DNA from: Rhodospirillales bacterium
Lineage (GTDB): Bacteria; Pseudomonadota; Alphaproteobacteria; Rhodospirillales; Magnetospirillaceae
DNA length: 35,145 nucleotides
Direction: 5' to 3'
NCBI GenBank assembly: GCA_014380005.1
Contig: JACMKT010000090.1
Location: 1 to 35,145 of the forward strand
Both the position numbers and the translations under genes were made by a program. Below, one piece after another: positions 33,689-35,145 of this stretch. Numbering within the stretch: the first letter of the stretch is position 1; every line of letters begins with the position of its first letter. The notes beneath the pieces were generated by a model. That model worked only from the letters and a program-made list of their open reading frames with translations. It was not told the DNA's origin and ran no database searches.

Positions 33689-33692
33689 TTCC

Positions 33693-34169
33693 ATGATCCT
33701 ACAAACCGATTCCGCCCTGCTGAAGGCCATGGCCGATGCCGCCGAAGCCGCCTTTCCCGCCGAATGCTGCGGACTGATCATCGGGCGCGGCAAAGGCCAA
33801 TTGGTCCGCGTGACCCAGCTGGTCCCCGCCACCAATTTGCTGGCCGAAACCGGTGACCGTTTCGAGCTGGACCCTGCCGTGCGTTTGAAGGTGGAGCGTG
33901 ACCTGCGCGAGACCGGCACCAAGGACCGCATCATCGGCCATTACCACTCCCACACCGACGGCACCGCCGACCCGTCCGCCACCGACCGCGCCATGGCGTT
34001 CGAGCCCAATCTGGCCTGGATCATCGTCGGCGTGGTGGACGGTCAAGCCGTCCAAACCCTGGCCCACCGCCTGGACGAGAAGCACGGCAACTTCCGCCCG
34101 GTGCAAATTCGTACGCCGAAGCCCATTGTGAAAAATAGTGCTTGCGCGGAGCCCAGCCTTTCGGCATAA
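33693..34169 (+). CDS. JAMM/Mov34-type metalloprotease-like protein
   Basis: This 158-residue protein has the JAMM zinc motif. A Glu lies early in AFPAECCGLIIG, and the metal site is GHYHSHTDGTADPSATDRAMA (H-x-H, then S and D). Bacterial stand-alone JAMM proteins include C-terminal processing peptidases for sulfur-carrier proteins, but no ThiS/MoaD-like gene is near, so substrate is unknown. The ATG at 33693, 4 bases after the preceding stop, is chosen; an in-frame upstream extension from 33621 lies in the previous gene. The last residues after IVKNSACAEPSLSA look unstructured. Confidence 0.88.
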   Translation: MILQTDSALLKAMADAAEAAFPAECCGLIIGRGKGQLVRVTQLVPATNLLAETGDRFELDPAVRLKVERDLRETGTKDRIIGHYHSHTDGTADPSATDRAMAFEPNLAWIIVGVVDGQAVQTLAHRLDEKHGNFRPVQIRTPKPIVKNSACAEPSLSA

Positions 34170-34190
34170 AGCGGGCCTCGCGCCGAAGAC

Positions 34191-34266
34191 GTCCCCATCG
34201 TCTAGAGGCCTAGGACACCGCCCTCTCACGGCGGCAGCAGGGGTTCGAATCCCCTTGGGGACGCCA
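34191..34266 (+). tRNA. tRNA-Glu (anticodon CTC)
   Basis: The acceptor arms GTCCCCA and TGGGGAC pair, with discriminator G and an encoded CCA at 34264-34266. The D-arm is TCTAGAGGCCTAGGA, and the anticodon stem CCGCC/GGCGG encloses the loop CTCTCAC (anticodon CTC). The T-arm is AGGGG-TTCGAAT-CCCCT. It is nearly identical to E. coli tRNA-Glu in the conserved positions. An integrase gene starts 66 bases downstream on the same strand. Confidence 0.97.
34238..34266 (+). other. Likely attachment site in the tRNA-Glu 3' end
   Basis: The T-arm and acceptor 3' half of the tRNA sit just upstream of a tyrosine integrase gene pointing away from the tRNA, the usual layout at the left end of an integrated element. 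The second copy (attR) would be outside the window, so the exact core cannot be defined here. Confidence 0.4.
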
Positions 34267-34331
34267 ATTTCCTGGATTTTCCGGGACAATTTCGGGACAC
34301 TCTCCTTCGTGAAGACACGGAGGAGCCCCCT

Positions 34332-34838
34332 ATGGCGACGATCTGCGAGCGCACCAACAAGCAGGGCCAGTTGATCGGCTACCAAGCCAAGGTCCGTCGC
34401 CGGGGCGAAGCGCCCGTATCCAAAACCTTCACCAAGAAATCCGACGCCGAACGCTGGGCACGCCAGATCGAGAGCGAGATGGAGCAGGGTGTTTTCGTCT
34501 CGCGCGTCGAGGCTGAAAGCAACACCCTAGGCGATCTGGTGGACCGCTACAGCCGGGAGGTGGCGCCGACCCACAAAGGTGCCAAGCAGGAAGGTCAGCG
34601 TCTGGCCCAGTTGCGCCGTGACGCGCTCTGTTTCCGCATCGTCGCCACCCTGAAGGGGCAGGACTTTGCCAACTGGCGCGACAGCCGCCTTGAGCAAGTG
34701 TCCCCAGGGACAGTCATCCGTGAATTGAATATGTGGCACGCGGTCATTGAGACGGCGCGGCGGGAGTGGGGCATACATTTGCCGAGCAATCCCGTCAGCC
34801 TGGTGCGCCGGCCACGCGCGAATGCGTCCCGCGCCCGC
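34332..34838 (+). pseudogene. Tyrosine integrase, N-terminal part truncated by an insertion sequence remnant
   Basis: From a well-placed ATG (GGAGGAG seven bases upstream) about 169 codons encode a phage/island-type tyrosine recombinase. An N-terminal arm-binding-like region (MATICERTNKQGQLIGYQAK, then KTFTKKSDAERWAR) leads to the SAM-like core-binding domain and NPVSLVRRPRANASRAR, the family's linker into the catalytic domain. The catalytic R..H..R..Y domain is absent. At about 34835 the sequence changes to transposase. The reading frame stays open, so a chimeric ORF runs to the window end. The integrase cannot be active. Confidence 0.82.
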
Positions 34839-35145
34839 CCACGATCATCTGGGCGACATCTTCGCGACGCTGGACGCGGAGCAGTTCCAACGATGCTTCG
34901 TCGCCTGGGTCGCCTCGCTGACCGGCGCTCCGCCGACAAGAAGGGGGCGAAAGCGGCGATCCATATGGTTTCGGCCTTCGCGGCTCGCCAACGGCTCGTG
35001 CTCGGCCAAGTCAAGGTGGCGGAAAAATCGAACGAAATCGTCGCGATCCCCCGTCTGTTGGACATGATGTCCGTCGAAGGGGCGGTCGTGACCATCGACG
35101 CCATGGGCTGCCAACGCGGAATCGCCAAGAAAATCATCGACAAGA
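34834..35145 (+). pseudogene. ISAs1-family transposase remnant, internally deleted
   Basis: Two pieces of an ISAs1 (H-repeat) type transposase are visible. In one frame AHDHLGDIFATLDAEQF continues to FVAWVASLTG, ending near 34926. From about 34923, in another frame (the integrase frame), RRSADKKGAKAAIHMVSAFA continues through GQVKVAEKSNEIVAIPRLL to VTIDAMGCQ and beyond the window. In family members these blocks are joined by a segment carrying IDGKT, which holds the first catalytic Asp; it is deleted here along with the frame. The N-terminal part is missing too. The copy is therefore dead; it continues past 35145. Confidence 0.82.

Overview
The window looks like chromosome from a GC-rich alphaproteobacterium, most likely a Rhodospirillales member of the Magnetospirillum type. 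That placement rests on gene order and protein style (ruvB-ybgC-tolQRAB-pal-cpoB, tilS-ftsH-folP-glmM, hisZ-purA, rluD next to rpoH) and on high coding GC. It is inferred, not tested by a database search. Most of the window is housekeeping; accessory material sits in a few short patches.

Layout. 1-6494: end of ruvB, then the Tol-Pal envelope operon (ybgC, tolQ, tolR, tolA, a stand-alone secreted copy of the TolA C-terminal domain, tolB, pal, cpoB). A probable promoter in the end of tolB serves pal, and intrinsic terminators follow pal and cpoB. 6554-13678: tilS, ftsH, folP and glmM, interrupted by intergenic inverted repeats and one reverse-strand membrane gene (bestrophin-like/DUF4239 type). 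13682-15525 (reverse): a compact cluster of an AlkB/XylM-like membrane diiron monooxygenase, a truncated haemoglobin and a 2Fe-2S ferredoxin. 15640-20050: thiD overlapping a phzF-like gene, a reverse-strand Cys-cluster (YkgJ-type) protein, and an SLC13-type transporter with two RCK_C domains.

20101-21425 is the most unusual patch. An orphan MNT-type minimal nucleotidyltransferase is followed, across an abrupt drop in GC, by a 320-residue protein that joins a Shedu/DUF4263-like PD-(D/E)XK nuclease region to two C-terminal zinc ribbons. This is the best candidate for an undescribed (defence-type) system.

21623-28481: serC and serA (serine synthesis), a soluble chemoreceptor with a CZB zinc-binding domain, hisZ and purA. 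28714-31248: a kinase-fold protein lacking key catalytic residues and carrying a C-terminal membrane anchor, directly followed by a small membrane protein. 31301-33314 (reverse): rluD and rpoH. 33359-34169: a small anchored protein and a JAMM/Mov34 metalloprotease-like protein. 34191-35145: tRNA-Glu(CTC), then a tyrosine integrase N-terminal half joined in frame to a deleted ISAs1-type transposase. This looks like the decayed edge of an island integrated at the tRNA 3' end; the window ends inside it.

No intergenic gap exceeds 300 bases. No CRISPR array or rRNA gene was seen.
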